Assembly: GCA_029860075.1 (NCBI GenBank)
Contig: JAOUBX010000022.1
Location: forward strand, 1-60,299
Source of the DNA: Deltaproteobacteria bacterium
GTDB taxonomy: Bacteria; Desulfobacterota; JADFVX01
Direction of reading: 5' to 3'
Length of the DNA stretch: 60,299 bases
Below, piece by piece: positions 43,671 through 53,052 of this stretch. A program made the translations under genes and the position numbers. The notes under the pieces were generated by a model. It saw only the letters and a program-made list of their open reading frames with translations. It was not told the origin of the DNA and searched no databases. Numbering within the stretch: the first letter of the stretch is position 1; every line of letters starts with the position of its first letter.

Positions 43671-46094
43671 TCAGTGCGTAATAACGGCATCATGATTTCC
43701 ACTCTCAAAGGGGCCTTCATTATCATCATCCTTTGACTTCTCCACCTTTTCCAGGAGAGCTTCTTTCACAACCTCATCCATATGATTTACCGGTATTACA
43801 TTAACTGTTCTGAGAATCTTTTCGGGAACATCCTTTAAGTCCTTCTTGTTTTCATGAGGGATAAGAACCGTCCTGATACCATTTCTGTGTGCAGCAAGCA
43901 GCTTCTCTTTCAGACCGCCAATAGGCAAAACCCGCCCTCTCAGCGTTATCTCTCCCGTCATGGCAAGGTCTCCCCTTACAGGCCTTCTGGTGAGAGCGGA
44001 GATGACGGCTGTCGCCATGGTAATCCCGGCTGAAGGTCCATCCTTGGGAATAGCGCCTTCGGGAACATGAATATGGAGGTCCACTTTCTGATAAAAGTCC
44101 TTCTCCAGGCCAAACTCATCAGCCCTGGAGCGTACATAACTCATGGCGGCCTGGGCCGACTCCTTCATCACATCACCAAGTTTACCCGTTATGAGCAAAG
44201 TCCCTTTTCCCGGAACAACGGTAACTTCCGTCACAAGCATTTCTCCACCCGTTTCCGTCCAGGCAAGCCCATTGCCAAGCCCTATGGAATCCATTTCCTC
44301 TTTCTTACCGTACCTGAATTTCTCTACTCCCAGAAAACCGGGAATTCTTCCTGCCGTCACCTTGATTTTAAAACTGTCCCCTTTTTTAACAACATCTTTT
44401 GCAATTTTTCTGCATACAGAGGCAATCTCACGTTCAAGGCTACGTACACCGGCTTCTTTCGTATAATTCCTGATGGTTTTCAATAGAGCGCCTTCGGAAA
44501 ATGTCACATGGTCTTCCTTAAGACCGTGCTGACGAACTTGTTTGGGAACAAGATAGCTAATGGCAATCTGGAGCTTTTCCAGTTCCGTATAGCCCGAAAG
44601 ATGAATGATTTCCAGCCTGTCTCTTAAAGGACCGGGAATTTTAAAATGGTTATTTGCCGTCGCCAGGAACATAACGTTGGACAGATCATAATCCATATCG
44701 AGAAAATGATCATTGAAGATATGATTCTGTTCGGGATCGAGTACTTCAAGAAGTGCCGAGGCAGGGTCTCCCCTGAAATCGCTGCTCATCTTGTCAATCT
44801 CATCAAGCAAAAAAACAGGATTATTAGATCCTGATTTTTTGAGTGACTGAATAATTTTACCCGGCAGAGCCCCGATGTAGGTTCTCCTGTGCCCTCTAAT
44901 TTCAGCTTCATCCCTTACCCCACCGAGGGATTGTTTTACAAACTTCCTGCCCGTTGCTCTGGCAACAGACTTGGCAAGAGAGGTTTTACCAACACCGGGA
45001 GGACCGGAGAGACAAAGAATGGGGCTTTTCATCTTATCAGCCAGCTTTCTCACGGCAAGGTATTCGACAACCCTCTCTTTAACTTTATCAAGCGCATAAT
45101 GGTCTTCTTCCAGGATAGCTTCCGCCTCTTCCAGTTCCACATTATCTTCCGTCATCTCATTCCAGGGAAGGGCCAATATCCAGTCTATGTAGTTCCTGAC
45201 AACAGCCGCTTCTGCCGACATAGGAGACATCATCTTGAGCTTCTTGATTTCCTTGGCAACCTTTTCGGCAGCCTCTTTAGACATTTCCTTCTTCCTGGCT
45301 TTTTCCTCAAGTTCCCTGATCTCTCCCTTGAACTCGTCTTTTTCGCCAAGCTCCTTCTGGATTGCCTTCATCTGCTCATTAAGGTAATACTCCTTCTGGG
45401 TCTTTTCCATTTGGCTTTTGACCCTGCCCTTGATTTTCTTCTCTACCTGCAGCACTTCTATCTCGCCCTGCATGTAGGCATAAACCCGCTCCAGCCTCTC
45501 AAAAGAAGGGATTATTTCAAGGATTTCCTGCTTTTCTTCTATTCTCAAATTAAGATGCGACACAATCGTATCGGCAAGCCTTGACGACTCCTCTATAGAA
45601 GAAACAGAAACAAGCATTTCAGGAGGGATCTTCTTGTTGAGCTTAATATAAGTACCAAAAGTGGAAGTAACACTTCTCACTAAAGCATCTGCATCGGCTG
45701 AACCTTCTTCATTTTCTTCGGTGAGGTACGAAAAAGTAGCAAGAAAACAGTCATCAACGATAAAGTCAACAATACTGGCCCTATGCTTCCCTTCAACAAG
45801 TACCTTGACCGTTCCATCGGGCAGCCTGAGAAGCTGCATGATCGTTGCAATGGTGCCGATGTCATATAAATCTTCACGCATGGGCTCATTGACTTTAGCA
45901 TCTTTCTGTGTAACAAGCATGATATCATTGCCTTCACTCATTGCTTTTTCAAGCGCGGTGATAGACATTTCGCGTCCAACAAAAAGAGGAACTACCATAT
46001 GAGGAAAAACGACAATGTCCCTCAGTGGAAGCAGAGGAACACTATTTTCCATCATTTCTCCCTCATTTTTATTATTGTCATTGCCAATAAGCAT
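43671..46094 (-). CDS. lon: ATP-dependent protease Lon
   Basis: AAA+ protease of 807 residues. The N-terminal substrate domain begins [24 protein letters not shown]. Walker [10 protein letters not shown] is near residue 365, [10 protein letters not shown] is Walker B, and the protease dyad is Ser in [12 protein letters not shown] (near 687) and Lys in [14 protein letters not shown] (near 728). The ATG at 46094 lies 2 bases after the clpX stop with AAGGG ahead. A second ATG at 46052 after GAGGGAG would give MENSVPLLP and matches the usual family start, so both are possible. It degrades misfolded and regulatory proteins. Confidence 0.96.
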   Translation of the reverse strand: MLIGNDNNKNEGEMMENSVPLLPLRDIVVFPHMVVPLFVGREMSITALEKAMSEGNDIMLVTQKDAKVNEPMREDLYDIGTIATIMQLLRLPDGTVKVLVEGKHRASIVDFIVDDCFLATFSYLTEENEEGSADADALVRSVTSTFGTYIKLNKKIPPEMLVSVSSIEESSRLADTIVSHLNLRIEEKQEILEIIPSFERLERVYAYMQGEIEVLQVEKKIKGRVKSQMEKTQKEYYLNEQMKAIQKELGEKDEFKGEIRELEEKARKKEMSKEAAEKVAKEIKKLKMMSPMSAEAAVVRNYIDWILALPWNEMTEDNVELEEAEAILEEDHYALDKVKERVVEYLAVRKLADKMKSPILCLSGPPGVGKTSLAKSVARATGRKFVKQSLGGVRDEAEIRGHRRTYIGALPGKIIQSLKKSGSNNPVFLLDEIDKMSSDFRGDPASALLEVLDPEQNHIFNDHFLDMDYDLSNVMFLATANNHFKIPGPLRDRLEIIHLSGYTELEKLQIAISYLVPKQVRQHGLKEDHVTFSEGALLKTIRNYTKEAGVRSLEREIASVCRKIAKDVVKKGDSFKIKVTAGRIPGFLGVEKFRYGKKEEMDSIGLGNGLAWTETGGEMLVTEVTVVPGKGTLLITGKLGDVMKESAQAAMSYVRSRADEFGLEKDFYQKVDLHIHVPEGAIPKDGPSAGITMATAVISALTRRPVRGDLAMTGEITLRGRVLPIGGLKEKLLAAHRNGIRTVLIPHENKKDLKDVPEKILRTVNVIPVNHMDEVVKEALLEKVEKSKDDDNEGPFESGNHDAVITH

Positions 46095-46096
46095 AA

Positions 46097-47344
46097 TTAC
46101 CCTTCTGCCTGCACCTTATCCAGCTGTTTGGAATAAACCATAATAGGCTCACCCTCGCCGACAATGACATCTTCACTGATAACGACTTCAGCAACATTGT
46201 CCTGAGACGGAATTTCATACATGAGATCGAGCATCACATTTTCCAGGATTGCTCTTAGTCCTCTTGCTCCCGCCTTTCTCTTCATCGCCTCCTTAGCTAT
46301 TGAAGACAGGGCGCTGTCAGTAAACTTGAGGATAACATTTTCCATTTCAAAAAGCTTTGCATACTGTTTGACAATGGCATTTTTGGGTTTTACAAGGATC
46401 TCTACAAGGGCCTCTTCGTTAAGTTCATCAAGCGTCGCAATGACTGGAAGCCTTCCTATAAATTCAGGGATGAGACCAAACCTGAGCAGGTCTTCAGGAA
46501 GAACCCTGGCAAGGAGTTCACCGAGCCTCTTCTTCTCCTTTTTCTCCATTTCAGCGCCGAAACCGATCCCCTTCTTCCCGATCCTTCTCTCGACAATGTC
46601 TTCAATGCCAAGGAAAGCGCCACCGCAGATAAAAAGAATATTGGTCGTATCAATTTGAAGAAACTCCTGCTGAGGATGCTTCCTGCCGCCCTTTGGAGGA
46701 ACACTGGCAATAGTTCCCTCAATAAGTTTGAGAAGGGCCTGCTGAACACCTTCACCGGATACATCCCTCGTTATGGAAGGATTGTCCGACTTTCTCGATA
46801 TTTTATCAATCTCATCGATGTAGACAATCCCTTTCGATGCTTTTTCAACATCATAATCAGCCGCCTGTAAAAGGCTCAGTATTATATTTTCCACGTCCTC
46901 TCCCACGTAACCGGCTTCTGTAAGGGTCGTAGCATCGGCAATGGTAAAAGGCACATTAAGAATATTGGCAAGCGTCTTTGCCAGGAGCGTTTTCCCTGAA
47001 CCGGTAGGACCGAGGAGGAGTATATTGCTCTTCTGGATCTCGACACCCCCCATATCAAGTCTGGAATTTACTCTCTTGTAATGATTATGTACGGCAACAG
47101 AGAGAATTTTTTTAGCCCTCTCCTGGCCGATGACGTGCTGCTGAAGGGCCTCATAGAGTTCTCTGGGTTTGGGAACGGTAGAGCTGACCTGGGCCTTTTC
47201 CTCCTGCTCAAGTTCCTCCGCCATAATATCATTGCAGAGTTCAATACATTCGTCACATATATATACGGTAGGTCCGGCAATAAGTTTTTTTACTTCTTCC
47301 TGCTTCTTTCCGCAAAAAGAGCAGACAAGATTCGATGCCGTCAT
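46097..47344 (-). CDS. clpX: ATP-dependent Clp protease ATP-binding subunit ClpX
   Basis: AAA+ unfoldase of 415 residues that feeds ClpP. The zinc-binding domain has C8, C11, C30 and C33 (CSFCGKKQ and YICDECIEL). Walker A GPTGSGKT is near residue 115, and [10 protein letters not shown] is Walker B. The pore loop GYVGED and the sensor region [11 protein letters not shown] are present. It lies 87 bases after clpP and directly before lon on the same strand. Confidence 0.97.
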   Translation of the reverse strand: MTASNLVCSFCGKKQEEVKKLIAGPTVYICDECIELCNDIMAEELEQEEKAQVSSTVPKPRELYEALQQHVIGQERAKKILSVAVHNHYKRVNSRLDMGGVEIQKSNILLLGPTGSGKTLLAKTLANILNVPFTIADATTLTEAGYVGEDVENIILSLLQAADYDVEKASKGIVYIDEIDKISRKSDNPSITRDVSGEGVQQALLKLIEGTIASVPPKGGRKHPQQEFLQIDTTNILFICGGAFLGIEDIVERRIGKKGIGFGAEMEKKEKKRLGELLARVLPEDLLRFGLIPEFIGRLPVIATLDELNEEALVEILVKPKNAIVKQYAKLFEMENVILKFTDSALSSIAKEAMKRKAGARGLRAILENVMLDLMYEIPSQDNVAEVVISEDVIVGEGEPIMVYSKQLDKVQAEG

Positions 47345-47431
47345 TTCAATCTCCTTTGCAGAAATAATGTTTATTCAAAAGGTCCATCAAATTACTTTTT
47401 TTCGTCATAACGATAAAACCCGGCAGCAGTC

Positions 47432-48034
47432 CTACTTAATTGAAGCAAGCTGCTCATTTTTTTCTATTACGTGATCAACAATACCATATTTTTTTGCCTG
47501 ATCACCAGACATATAAAAATCCCTGTCTGTATCTGCCGTAATCCTTTCCATTTTCTGCCCTGTATGTTTCGAAAGAATGCCATTGAGCATTTCTCTCATC
47601 CTCAGGATTTCCTTGGCCTGAATATCGATATCTGTGGCTTGCCCCTGGGCCCCGCCAAGAGGCTGGTGAATAAGTATCCTTGAATTGGGAAGGGAATATC
47701 GCTTTCCCGACTCACCTGCTGCCAACAGCAAAGCCGCCATGGAAGCAGCCTGACCGATACAAACAGTAGCCACCCTGGGCCTGATATACTGCATGGTGTC
47801 ATAAATTGCAAGGCCCGCCGTTACAACCCCTCCGGGCGAATTAATATAGAGATAAATATCTTTTTCCGGGTCTTCCGACTCGAGAAAAAGCAGTTGGGCA
47901 ACAACCAGGTTTGCCACATTGTCATCAATGCCGGTTCCTATAAAGACGATCCTGTCCTTAAGGAGTCTCGAATAAATATCGTAGGCCCTTTCACCCCGGC
48001 TTGTCTGCTCAACTACCATAGGAACCAGATTCAT
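47432..48034 (-). CDS. clpP: ATP-dependent Clp protease proteolytic subunit ClpP
   Basis: Serine protease of 200 residues that forms two stacked heptamer rings with ClpX. The catalytic Ser is in [11 protein letters not shown] (near 97), His in [10 protein letters not shown] (near 122) and Asp in TDRDFYMS. The N-terminal [25 protein letters not shown] is typical. It lies 12 bases downstream of tig on the same strand. Confidence 0.97.
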   Translation of the reverse strand: MNLVPMVVEQTSRGERAYDIYSRLLKDRIVFIGTGIDDNVANLVVAQLLFLESEDPEKDIYLYINSPGGVVTAGLAIYDTMQYIRPRVATVCIGQAASMAALLLAAGESGKRYSLPNSRILIHQPLGGAQGQATDIDIQAKEILRMREMLNGILSKHTGQKMERITADTDRDFYMSGDQAKKYGIVDHVIEKNEQLASIK

Positions 48035-48046
48035 AATTAATGCTCC

Positions 48047-49315
48047 TTAACTAATTTTTGCTTTTTCGAGAAGATAATCGAGAATTTTATTATCCAAAAC
48101 AGTGGTTGTCACATAGTCTCTCTTGTCTCCAAAGTACTTCCTGATTTCATCGAGAGGACGGCCACTCTTTTCGGCCATCGCGGCAAAATACTTGTCAATA
48201 TCTTCCTCTTCAACGGCAATGCCTTCTTTTTCGGCAATGGCTTCAAGAAGAAGGCCGCTTTTTACCTGCCTTTCAGCATCACCCATGATCGCATCAGCCA
48301 TGGATGAAATATTCCGCTCAATCTCCTCCTTCGGCATTCCGTAGGAAGTCATCTGCTTTCTTGTCTCATCGGCCTTGTACTGGGCCTGCCTTTTTACCAT
48401 TGATTCAGGCACTTCAATAGCGTTTTCCTTAATTATAGCGTCAACAAGGTCTTTATGCAGCTTTCTTTTCGATTCTTCCTCTCTCGCTGCCTTAAGGTCT
48501 GTTGAAATTCTCTCTTTAAGCGCATCAAGGCTATCATAATCACCCACATCCTTTGCAAACTCATCATCCAGATCGGGAAGCTCCGCCTTCTTGACCTCCT
48601 TAATGGTTACCTTGAAGAGAGCTTCCTTTCCTGCCAGCTCTTTAGCATGATAATCATCGGGAAAAGCCGCCTTTACATCACCGCTTTCACCTTTGCCCAT
48701 CCCTACCATACCTTCTTCAAAACCGGGAATGAACTGCCCCGAACCAATTTCAAGGTTCGAATTTTCAGCCTTTCCATTTTCTATCGGTTCTCCATCGATA
48801 AATCCTTCAAAATCAAAGGTAACCACATCGCCTTTTTCTATCCCCCTCCCTTCAACATCACTGAAAGCGGCAAAGTTTTTCTGCAGTTTTTCAAGCTCTC
48901 CAGCCACATCCTCATCGGAAATAGCAGTATCTTCTTTATTAAGAGCAATTCCTTCATAATCTCTGGGCTCAATATCAGGTCTTACATCAACAGAAAGAGA
49001 AAAGGCAAAGTCTTCACCTTCCTGGATTTCCTCTCCACCGAAATCAGGGTAAGCCACAGGTTCAAGCCCCTCCTTGGCGATGATTTCCGGATAACTTTCC
49101 TTCAGTATATCATCCAGCACCTCACCGAGCACTCTGTCTTTATAACGCTTTTCCAGCAAACTCCTGGGCGCCTTCCCCGGTCTGAAACCATCAATCTTTA
49201 CCGTTTTCCTCAACCGGTTATAAGCCTTATCTATCTTTTCTCCAACCTTTTCACCTGGAAAGACAATATTAATTTTCTTTTTTACGGTACTAATACTTTC
49301 AACATCAAATTTCAT
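48047..49315 (-). CDS. tig: Trigger factor
   Basis: Ribosome-bound chaperone and peptidyl-prolyl isomerase of 422 residues. The N-terminal ribosome-binding segment contains the GFRPGKAP motif. The FKBP-like domain (about 155-245) has GDVVTFDFEGFIDGE and FIPGFEEGMVGM. A long helical C-terminus follows. It heads the tig-clpP-clpX-lon run; the gene before it on this strand is tRNA-Leu (49369-49451), and no terminator separates the two. Confidence 0.96.
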   Translation of the reverse strand: MKFDVESISTVKKKINIVFPGEKVGEKIDKAYNRLRKTVKIDGFRPGKAPRSLLEKRYKDRVLGEVLDDILKESYPEIIAKEGLEPVAYPDFGGEEIQEGEDFAFSLSVDVRPDIEPRDYEGIALNKEDTAISDEDVAGELEKLQKNFAAFSDVEGRGIEKGDVVTFDFEGFIDGEPIENGKAENSNLEIGSGQFIPGFEEGMVGMGKGESGDVKAAFPDDYHAKELAGKEALFKVTIKEVKKAELPDLDDEFAKDVGDYDSLDALKERISTDLKAAREEESKRKLHKDLVDAIIKENAIEVPESMVKRQAQYKADETRKQMTSYGMPKEEIERNISSMADAIMGDAERQVKSGLLLEAIAEKEGIAVEEEDIDKYFAAMAEKSGRPLDEIRKYFGDKRDYVTTTVLDNKILDYLLEKAKIS

Positions 49316-49368
49316 TTAAAACCTCTAAATATATTCTTTTTTTTTCAGATTTTCACGAGACATGCAAA

Positions 49369-49451
49369 TGGTGCGAGAGGGGGGAGTCGAACCCCCACGG
49401 TTGCCCGCCAGATCCTAAGTCTGGTGCGTCTGCCAGTTCCGCCACCCTCGC
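49369..49451 (-). tRNA. tRNA-Leu (anticodon TAG)
   Basis: Minus-strand cloverleaf: acceptor GCGAGGG with CTCTCGC, anticodon loop with TAG inside CCAGACT / ATCTGG, a variable arm and T-arm GGGGGTTCGACTCCCCC, with encoded CCA at 49369-49371. It is 53 bases upstream of tig with no terminator between, and follows a structured leader (49452-49551). Confidence 0.95.
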
Positions 49452-49551
49452 AAAAATAAAGGGAGGAAACCTCCCGGGATAGAACCTTTAAAAACAGATA
49501 GTTTTGAACAAACCCTAACCCAAGTCAGGCACATTACCACTTGAGCGGACA
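49452..49551 (-). ncRNA. Structured leader with terminator-like hairpin before tRNA-Leu-tig
   Basis: About 100 bases lie between the predicted transcription start (from the promoter at 49558-49587) and tRNA-Leu, with no gene. On the minus strand they contain CTCAAGT near the 5' end, which can pair with ACTTGGG 13 bases on. Just before the tRNA they contain GGGAGG-TTT-CCTCCC followed by TTTATTTTT, which has the shape of an intrinsic terminator. If it acts, it would lower transcription of tRNA-Leu, tig, clpP, clpX and lon. A segment GGGTTAG can alternatively pair with CTATCCC just upstream of the hairpin with one mismatch. No known riboswitch class is recognised. Confidence 0.4.
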
Positions 49552-49557
49552 TGATGC

Positions 49558-49587
49558 ATATTAACAGAGTAAAGCCCATCAAGTCAA
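49558..49587 (-). promoter_or_regulatory. Sigma-70 type promoter of tRNA-Leu-tig-clpP-clpX-lon
   Basis: On the minus strand TTGACT (49582-49587) and TAATAT (49558-49563) with an 18-base spacer. It points toward tRNA-Leu about 105 bases downstream and is divergent from the promoter at 49701. Confidence 0.7.
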
Positions 49588-49700
49588 CATTTTAGGCAAC
49601 ATAATTAGCTCTAAAAACACCTTTTTCACAGCATCAAAAGTAGCAGGAAAGCTATCGGACGCATCTGGCCCGAGCCTGCACATTAAAGATATTTTTATCA

Positions 49701-49729
49701 TTGACAGTGAAAGGGCATGCTATTAGAAT
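49701..49729 (+). promoter_or_regulatory. Sigma-70 type promoter of the stand-alone receiver gene
   Basis: TTGACA (49701-49706), 17 bases, TAGAAT (49724-49729): five of six -10 bases and all -35 bases match consensus. It lies about 52 bases before the receiver ATG. Confidence 0.8.
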
Positions 49730-49781
49730 CAAGCCTATTAAGGCTTTGGATGCTGAAAGTCCAACTCAGGAGGTTAAGCAG

Positions 49782-50165
49782 ATGTTAACAGATGAAAAAC
49801 TGGCCCTGGTAGTCGAAAACGAGCAGGTAATGGGCAGAATGCTGTCATATCTCTTCATGTCACGGGGGCTTAAAGTAACAACAGCGATTAACGGTATTGA
49901 AGCCTTTGAGAAAATTGAACAGAAGCGGCCCGATATTATCATACTCGACCTCATGATGCCCGGCATGGATGGTTTCGAGTTTTGTGAAAAAATAAAGAAA
50001 GATCCGAAACATGGAGACATCCCCGTTGTCATTGTCTCTGCTCTTCCCTCTTCATCAAACAGAACAAAGCTTTTATCAATGGGCGCCGTTGAATATATTC
50101 AGAAACCCTTTGATTCCTCCGAACTGGTCAACAAGATAGAAGAAATACTCAGCAAAGCAAGCTGA
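49782..50165 (+). CDS. Stand-alone response regulator receiver protein
   Basis: Single CheY-type receiver of 127 residues. D56 in IIILDLMMPGMDG is the phosphate acceptor, VIVSALPS holds the conserved Ser, and IQKPFDSS the Lys. The usual acidic pair at the end of strand 1 is altered to E12-N13 (VVENEQ). I chose ATG 49782 because AGGAGG lies at 49767-49772, before it; the upstream TTG at 49701 falls on the -35 box of the promoter. No partner kinase is adjacent. It probably signals by protein contacts, as it has no output domain. Confidence 0.88.
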   Translation: MLTDEKLALVVENEQVMGRMLSYLFMSRGLKVTTAINGIEAFEKIEQKRPDIIILDLMMPGMDGFEFCEKIKKDPKHGDIPVVIVSALPSSSNRTKLLSMGAVEYIQKPFDSSELVNKIEEILSKAS

Positions 50166-50216
50166 AGCTACCCTTTGTTTCATCCTTTACAAAAAAACCA
50201 ATCCAACAAAATAAAA

Positions 50217-50245
50217 AAGGGTTTGCCATCATTTGGCAAACCCTT
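50217..50245. terminator. Bidirectional intrinsic terminator
   Basis: AAGGGTTTGCCA (50217-50228) pairs with TGGCAAACCCTT (50234-50245) around a five-base loop. T-rich runs lie on both sides, so it should end both the receiver transcript (plus) and the tRNA-His transcript (minus). Confidence 0.9.
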
Positions 50246-50302
50246 CTTTATTTTCAACCTTGTTAAAAAGGCCTCACTGCGAACCGGTCTCATCCAGGTT
50301 GA

Positions 50303-50379
50303 TGGGGTGAGTGATGGGACTTGAACCCACGACCACAGGAGCCACAATCCTGTGCTCTACCAACTGAGCTACACTCACC
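50303..50379 (-). tRNA. tRNA-His (anticodon GTG)
   Basis: Minus-strand cloverleaf with the extra G at -1 (50379) opposite C73, acceptor GTGAGTG / CACTCAC, anticodon loop TTGTGGC, T-arm GTGGGTTCAAGTCCCAT and encoded CCA (50303-50305). It stands alone between the receiver terminator and apt. Confidence 0.96.
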
Positions 50380-50436
50380 ATTTTCAGTGAAACCACATAA
50401 AACGGCCCCTAAAGTAACCGCTTAAAAGAATTTACT

Positions 50437-50466
50437 TTTTTACCACAACCGGCTCAACAATGTCAA
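50437..50466 (-). promoter_or_regulatory. Possible promoter of tRNA-His
   Basis: On the minus strand TTGACA (50461-50466), 18-base spacer and TAAAAA (50437-50442). The -35 box is perfect and the -10 is weaker. It lies about 58 bases from the tRNA 5' end, downstream of apt. Confidence 0.45.
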
Positions 50467-50506
50467 CAAAATGTAAGCGCCAAAATTTCAAATCCGGGAC
50501 TGGAAA

Positions 50507-51022
50507 TCAAAACTTAAGCAGAGAATAAACCTCGTGCGGCTTGAGCTTATCCCTTCCATTGAGGAATTCCAGTTCTGCAAGAAAACTGCACTCGACAATT
50601 TCCCCACCCATTTTTTCTATCAGTTCAATAACGGCCTTTACCGTTCCGCCCGTCGCAAGAAGGTCGTCGGCAATGAGTACTTTTTGACCTTTTTTTATGG
50701 CATCCTGGTGAATATGCAATTCATCCGTGCCATATTCAAGTTCATAACTTGTGCTGTACGTTTTATAGGGAAGTTTTCCCGGCTTGCGCACAAGTACGAC
50801 ACCCTTTCCCAGCTTGTAGGCAAGAGCGGAGCCCATAATAAAACCTCTCGCTTCAACACCAAGAATAAGGTCTATATCCTTATCGATATACCGGTGCGAC
50901 ATAAGGTCGACTACTCTCTGAAAAGATTTTGCATCGGCAAGAAGCGTCGTTATATCCTTAAAAACAATCCCTTCTTTAGGAAAATCGGGCACGTCCCTTA
51001 TAATCTTCTTTAACTGCTCCAT
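50507..51022 (-). CDS. apt: Adenine phosphoribosyltransferase
   Basis: Salvage enzyme of 171 residues that joins adenine and PRPP to [27 protein letters not shown] is the usual start, [18 protein letters not shown] holds the hood region, and [13 protein letters not shown] (about 118-130) is the PRPP loop. Length is normal. It lies 46 bases downstream of the NlpD-like gene on the same strand. Confidence 0.96.
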   Translation of the reverse strand: MEQLKKIIRDVPDFPKEGIVFKDITTLLADAKSFQRVVDLMSHRYIDKDIDLILGVEARGFIMGSALAYKLGKGVVLVRKPGKLPYKTYSTSYELEYGTDELHIHQDAIKKGQKVLIADDLLATGGTVKAVIELIEKMGGEIVECSFLAELEFLNGRDKLKPHEVYSLLKF

Positions 51023-51068
51023 TAAAATCCTCCAAATAATTATTTCCCAAGGGAAACCTCAATTAATA

Positions 51069-51815
51069 TCATGGTAAAAGTGTAAGCGGATCCAGGGCAA
51101 CCTTCCCTTCCCTGATTTCGAAATGAACGGCAGCCGTACCGATTTTTCCACTCTCTCCCACATAGGCTATTACTTCACCACTCTTAACAAAGTTCCCCTT
51201 TATCACTGCATTGCTGCGATTGTGCGCATAAACGGTAGAATAACGGCCTTCATGTTTTATGATGACCATATTACCGTAACCTTTTATCTCATTCCCACTG
51301 TAAATTACCCGCCCCGCAGCAGATGCCCTGACAGGATGTCCTGAATCCCCTTTGATATCTATGCCGTCATGAAGCTCCGCTCCATTTTTTCCAAACCTTG
51401 AAATAACCTCCCCTTCTATGGGCCAGCGAAAGGATACTTTTTTAACAACAAGAGGCTTGGTTCTTTTTTCATATTTAGGGGCGGAAGGTTCCTTTTTTAT
51501 TTCCTCTCCCCGTCTAACTTCATCATACTTCACATTTGGAGGCTTTTCAGTGGCAGCAGCTATGCCGGTAGAATCAACTCTTACACTGGCGCCGGGTATG
51601 TAGAGCGCATCACCGGGCTTTACCGAGGAGGGATCTGAAATACCGTTCATTCGGGCAACTGTGGCCCTGCTCATGTTATATGCCTGACATATGCTGTCAA
51701 AGGTTTCACCGGGAGCCACCTTATGGTAAATGCCGTAACCTGTTCCACAGGCAAAAAGAGAAAACAGAGTAAATATAAGAACGGCATATTTTATCAACTT
51801 AAGTGTCATAACCAT
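51069..51815 (-). CDS. nlpD: NlpD-like lipoprotein with LysM and degenerate M23 domain
   Basis: Protein of 248 residues. A signal peptide with lipobox LFAC (Cys23) predicts a lipoprotein. A LysM domain follows (YHKVAPGETFDSICQAYN to ALYIPG, about 29-75), then a spacer rich in Lys and Pro, and an M23/LytM domain (HDGIDIKGDSGHPVRAS, GYGNMVIIKHEGRYSTVYAHN). The usual H-x-H zinc motif near the end is A-V-H (AAVHFEI), so one His is missing. It is therefore probably an activator of cell-wall amidases, as NlpD is in E. coli. Its ATG at 51815 overlaps the upstream stop; a second ATG at 51809 is possible. Confidence 0.85.
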   Translation of the reverse strand: MVMTLKLIKYAVLIFTLFSLFACGTGYGIYHKVAPGETFDSICQAYNMSRATVARMNGISDPSSVKPGDALYIPGASVRVDSTGIAAATEKPPNVKYDEVRRGEEIKKEPSAPKYEKRTKPLVVKKVSFRWPIEGEVISRFGKNGAELHDGIDIKGDSGHPVRASAAGRVIYSGNEIKGYGNMVIIKHEGRYSTVYAHNRSNAVIKGNFVKSGEVIAYVGESGKIGTAAVHFEIREGKVALDPLTLLP

Positions 51816-52396
51816 TACAAAACAAATTTAAGAAGGACAAAACCACCAATAAGAAGGACGGTAAAAACAAGGGTCAATATATTAAAATATTTATCGATAA
51901 ATCCTTTAACAGGTTCGCCAAACTTGTAAATAAGGCCACCAACGATAAAAAACCGGGCCGAACGGCTTACAAGTGACGCAAGAATAAAAACAATCAAATT
52001 TATCTCGCAGGCCCCTGCAGCTATAGTAAAAACCTTGTACGGTATGGGTGTAAAACCGGCCACGGCCACGGCCCAGGCGTCATATTCCTGATAATAAGCA
52101 CTTATTATATCAAATTTTTCCATTACGCCATACCATTCAAGGATAGGCTTTCCTACCGCTTCCATGAGGCCAAGACCAAGGAAGTATCCCACCACACCGC
52201 CCAGCACGGACCCGACAGAGGAGATAGCTGCATAAATAAAAGCCTTTGCCGGAACGGAAAGGGAAAGGGCCATAAGAAGAACATCGGGGGGCACGGGGAA
52301 AAAAGAGGATTCGGCGAGAGCAAGCCAGAAAAGAGCCCAGGTGCCATAAGGAGAGTGGGCCCACTGCATAACCCAGTCATAAGTTTTTCTAATCAT
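51815..52396 (-). CDS. YqaA/DedA family inner-membrane protein
   Basis: Protein of 193 residues with about four to five membrane segments. It contains LAESSFFPVPPDVLLMALSL, GSVLGGVVGYFLGLGLM, AGFTPIPYKVFTIAAGAC and ARFFIVGGLIYKFG, the pattern of DedA/SNARE-associated (VTT) proteins, some of which move lipid carriers across the membrane. It overlaps pcm upstream by 8 bases and the NlpD-like gene downstream by 1 base. The link of YqaA with surE, pcm and nlpD is a gene order, not a proven complex. Confidence 0.88.
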   Translation of the reverse strand: MIRKTYDWVMQWAHSPYGTWALFWLALAESSFFPVPPDVLLMALSLSVPAKAFIYAAISSVGSVLGGVVGYFLGLGLMEAVGKPILEWYGVMEKFDIISAYYQEYDAWAVAVAGFTPIPYKVFTIAAGACEINLIVFILASLVSRSARFFIVGGLIYKFGEPVKGFIDKYFNILTLVFTVLLIGGFVLLKFVL

Positions 52397-53048
52397 TCAC
52401 TTCCCTTTCACTCCAGCCCTTCTCCCCGATGAGAGGAACAAAGATGCACTCACCAAGATCTTCTTCCCTGAATCCTTCACCCTTCCTGATAAATCTTTTA
52501 AGCCGCTGTTTTTCAGCTTTGCCTACGGGCATGACAACCCTGCCACCTTCCTTTAACTGATAAAGAAGCTCTTCGGGAACATTGGAAAAGGAAGCTGCCA
52601 CCAGTATGGCATCAAAGGGGGCCTTGTCTTTCCAGCCAAGCGTCCCGTCACCCACCTTAAAAAGAACATTCATGCACTTTAATGTATGAAGAAGCCGCCT
52701 GGCTCTTACAGCCAGGGAGCCAAGCCGTTCAATGGTAAAAACTTCCCCCGCCAGCCTGGACAATATGGCGGACTGGTAGGCAGAACCACCACCGATTTCG
52801 AGCACTCTTTCTCCCCCTTCAAGGCCAAGGGCCTCCGTCATTTTGGCCACTGTATAAGGCCTCGATATGCTCTGTCCGTCACCGATGGGAAGGGCCTTGT
52901 CTCCATAGGCAATACCCTGAAAGGCCTCTTCCACAAAGAGGTGGCGCGGCACTTCTATCATGGCTTCGAGCACCCTTTTGTCATTTACGCCGCGGGAGAT
53001 GACATATTCATTTATCATACGGCGTGACGCCCTTCTGTGATCGATCAT
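52389..53048 (-). CDS. pcm: Protein-L-isoaspartate O-methyltransferase
   Basis: Repair methyltransferase of 219 residues that methylates isoaspartyl residues in damaged proteins. IEVPRHLFVEEAFQGIAYGD and the IGDGQSISRPYTVAKMTE signature are typical; ERVLEIGGGSAYQSAIL is the SAM motif (Gly-rich, with Ser instead of the more common Thr). It lies 4 bases after surE on the same strand and overlaps the YqaA gene. Length is normal. Confidence 0.95.
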   Translation of the reverse strand: MIDHRRASRRMINEYVISRGVNDKRVLEAMIEVPRHLFVEEAFQGIAYGDKALPIGDGQSISRPYTVAKMTEALGLEGGERVLEIGGGSAYQSAILSRLAGEVFTIERLGSLAVRARRLLHTLKCMNVLFKVGDGTLGWKDKAPFDAILVAASFSNVPEELLYQLKEGGRVVMPVGKAEKQRLKRFIRKGEGFREEDLGECIFVPLIGEKGWSEREVND

Positions 53049-53052
53049 TCTA

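Noticed and set aside
44889..45584. A 231-codon open frame opposite lon
   Set aside because: It lies wholly inside lon on the other strand, has strange composition (Phe, Leu, His-rich) and no family resemblance.
49475..49551. A tRNA-like segment (D-arm- and anticodon-arm-like pieces on the minus strand)
   Set aside because: The supposed anticodon loop has six bases, no T-arm pairs correctly and no acceptor stem is found; better read as the leader of the tRNA-Leu-tig transcript.
49701..49781. A longer start for the plus-strand receiver
   Set aside because: The TTG at 49701 is the -35 box of a near-consensus promoter, and the ATG at 49782 has a perfect AGGAGG ahead.
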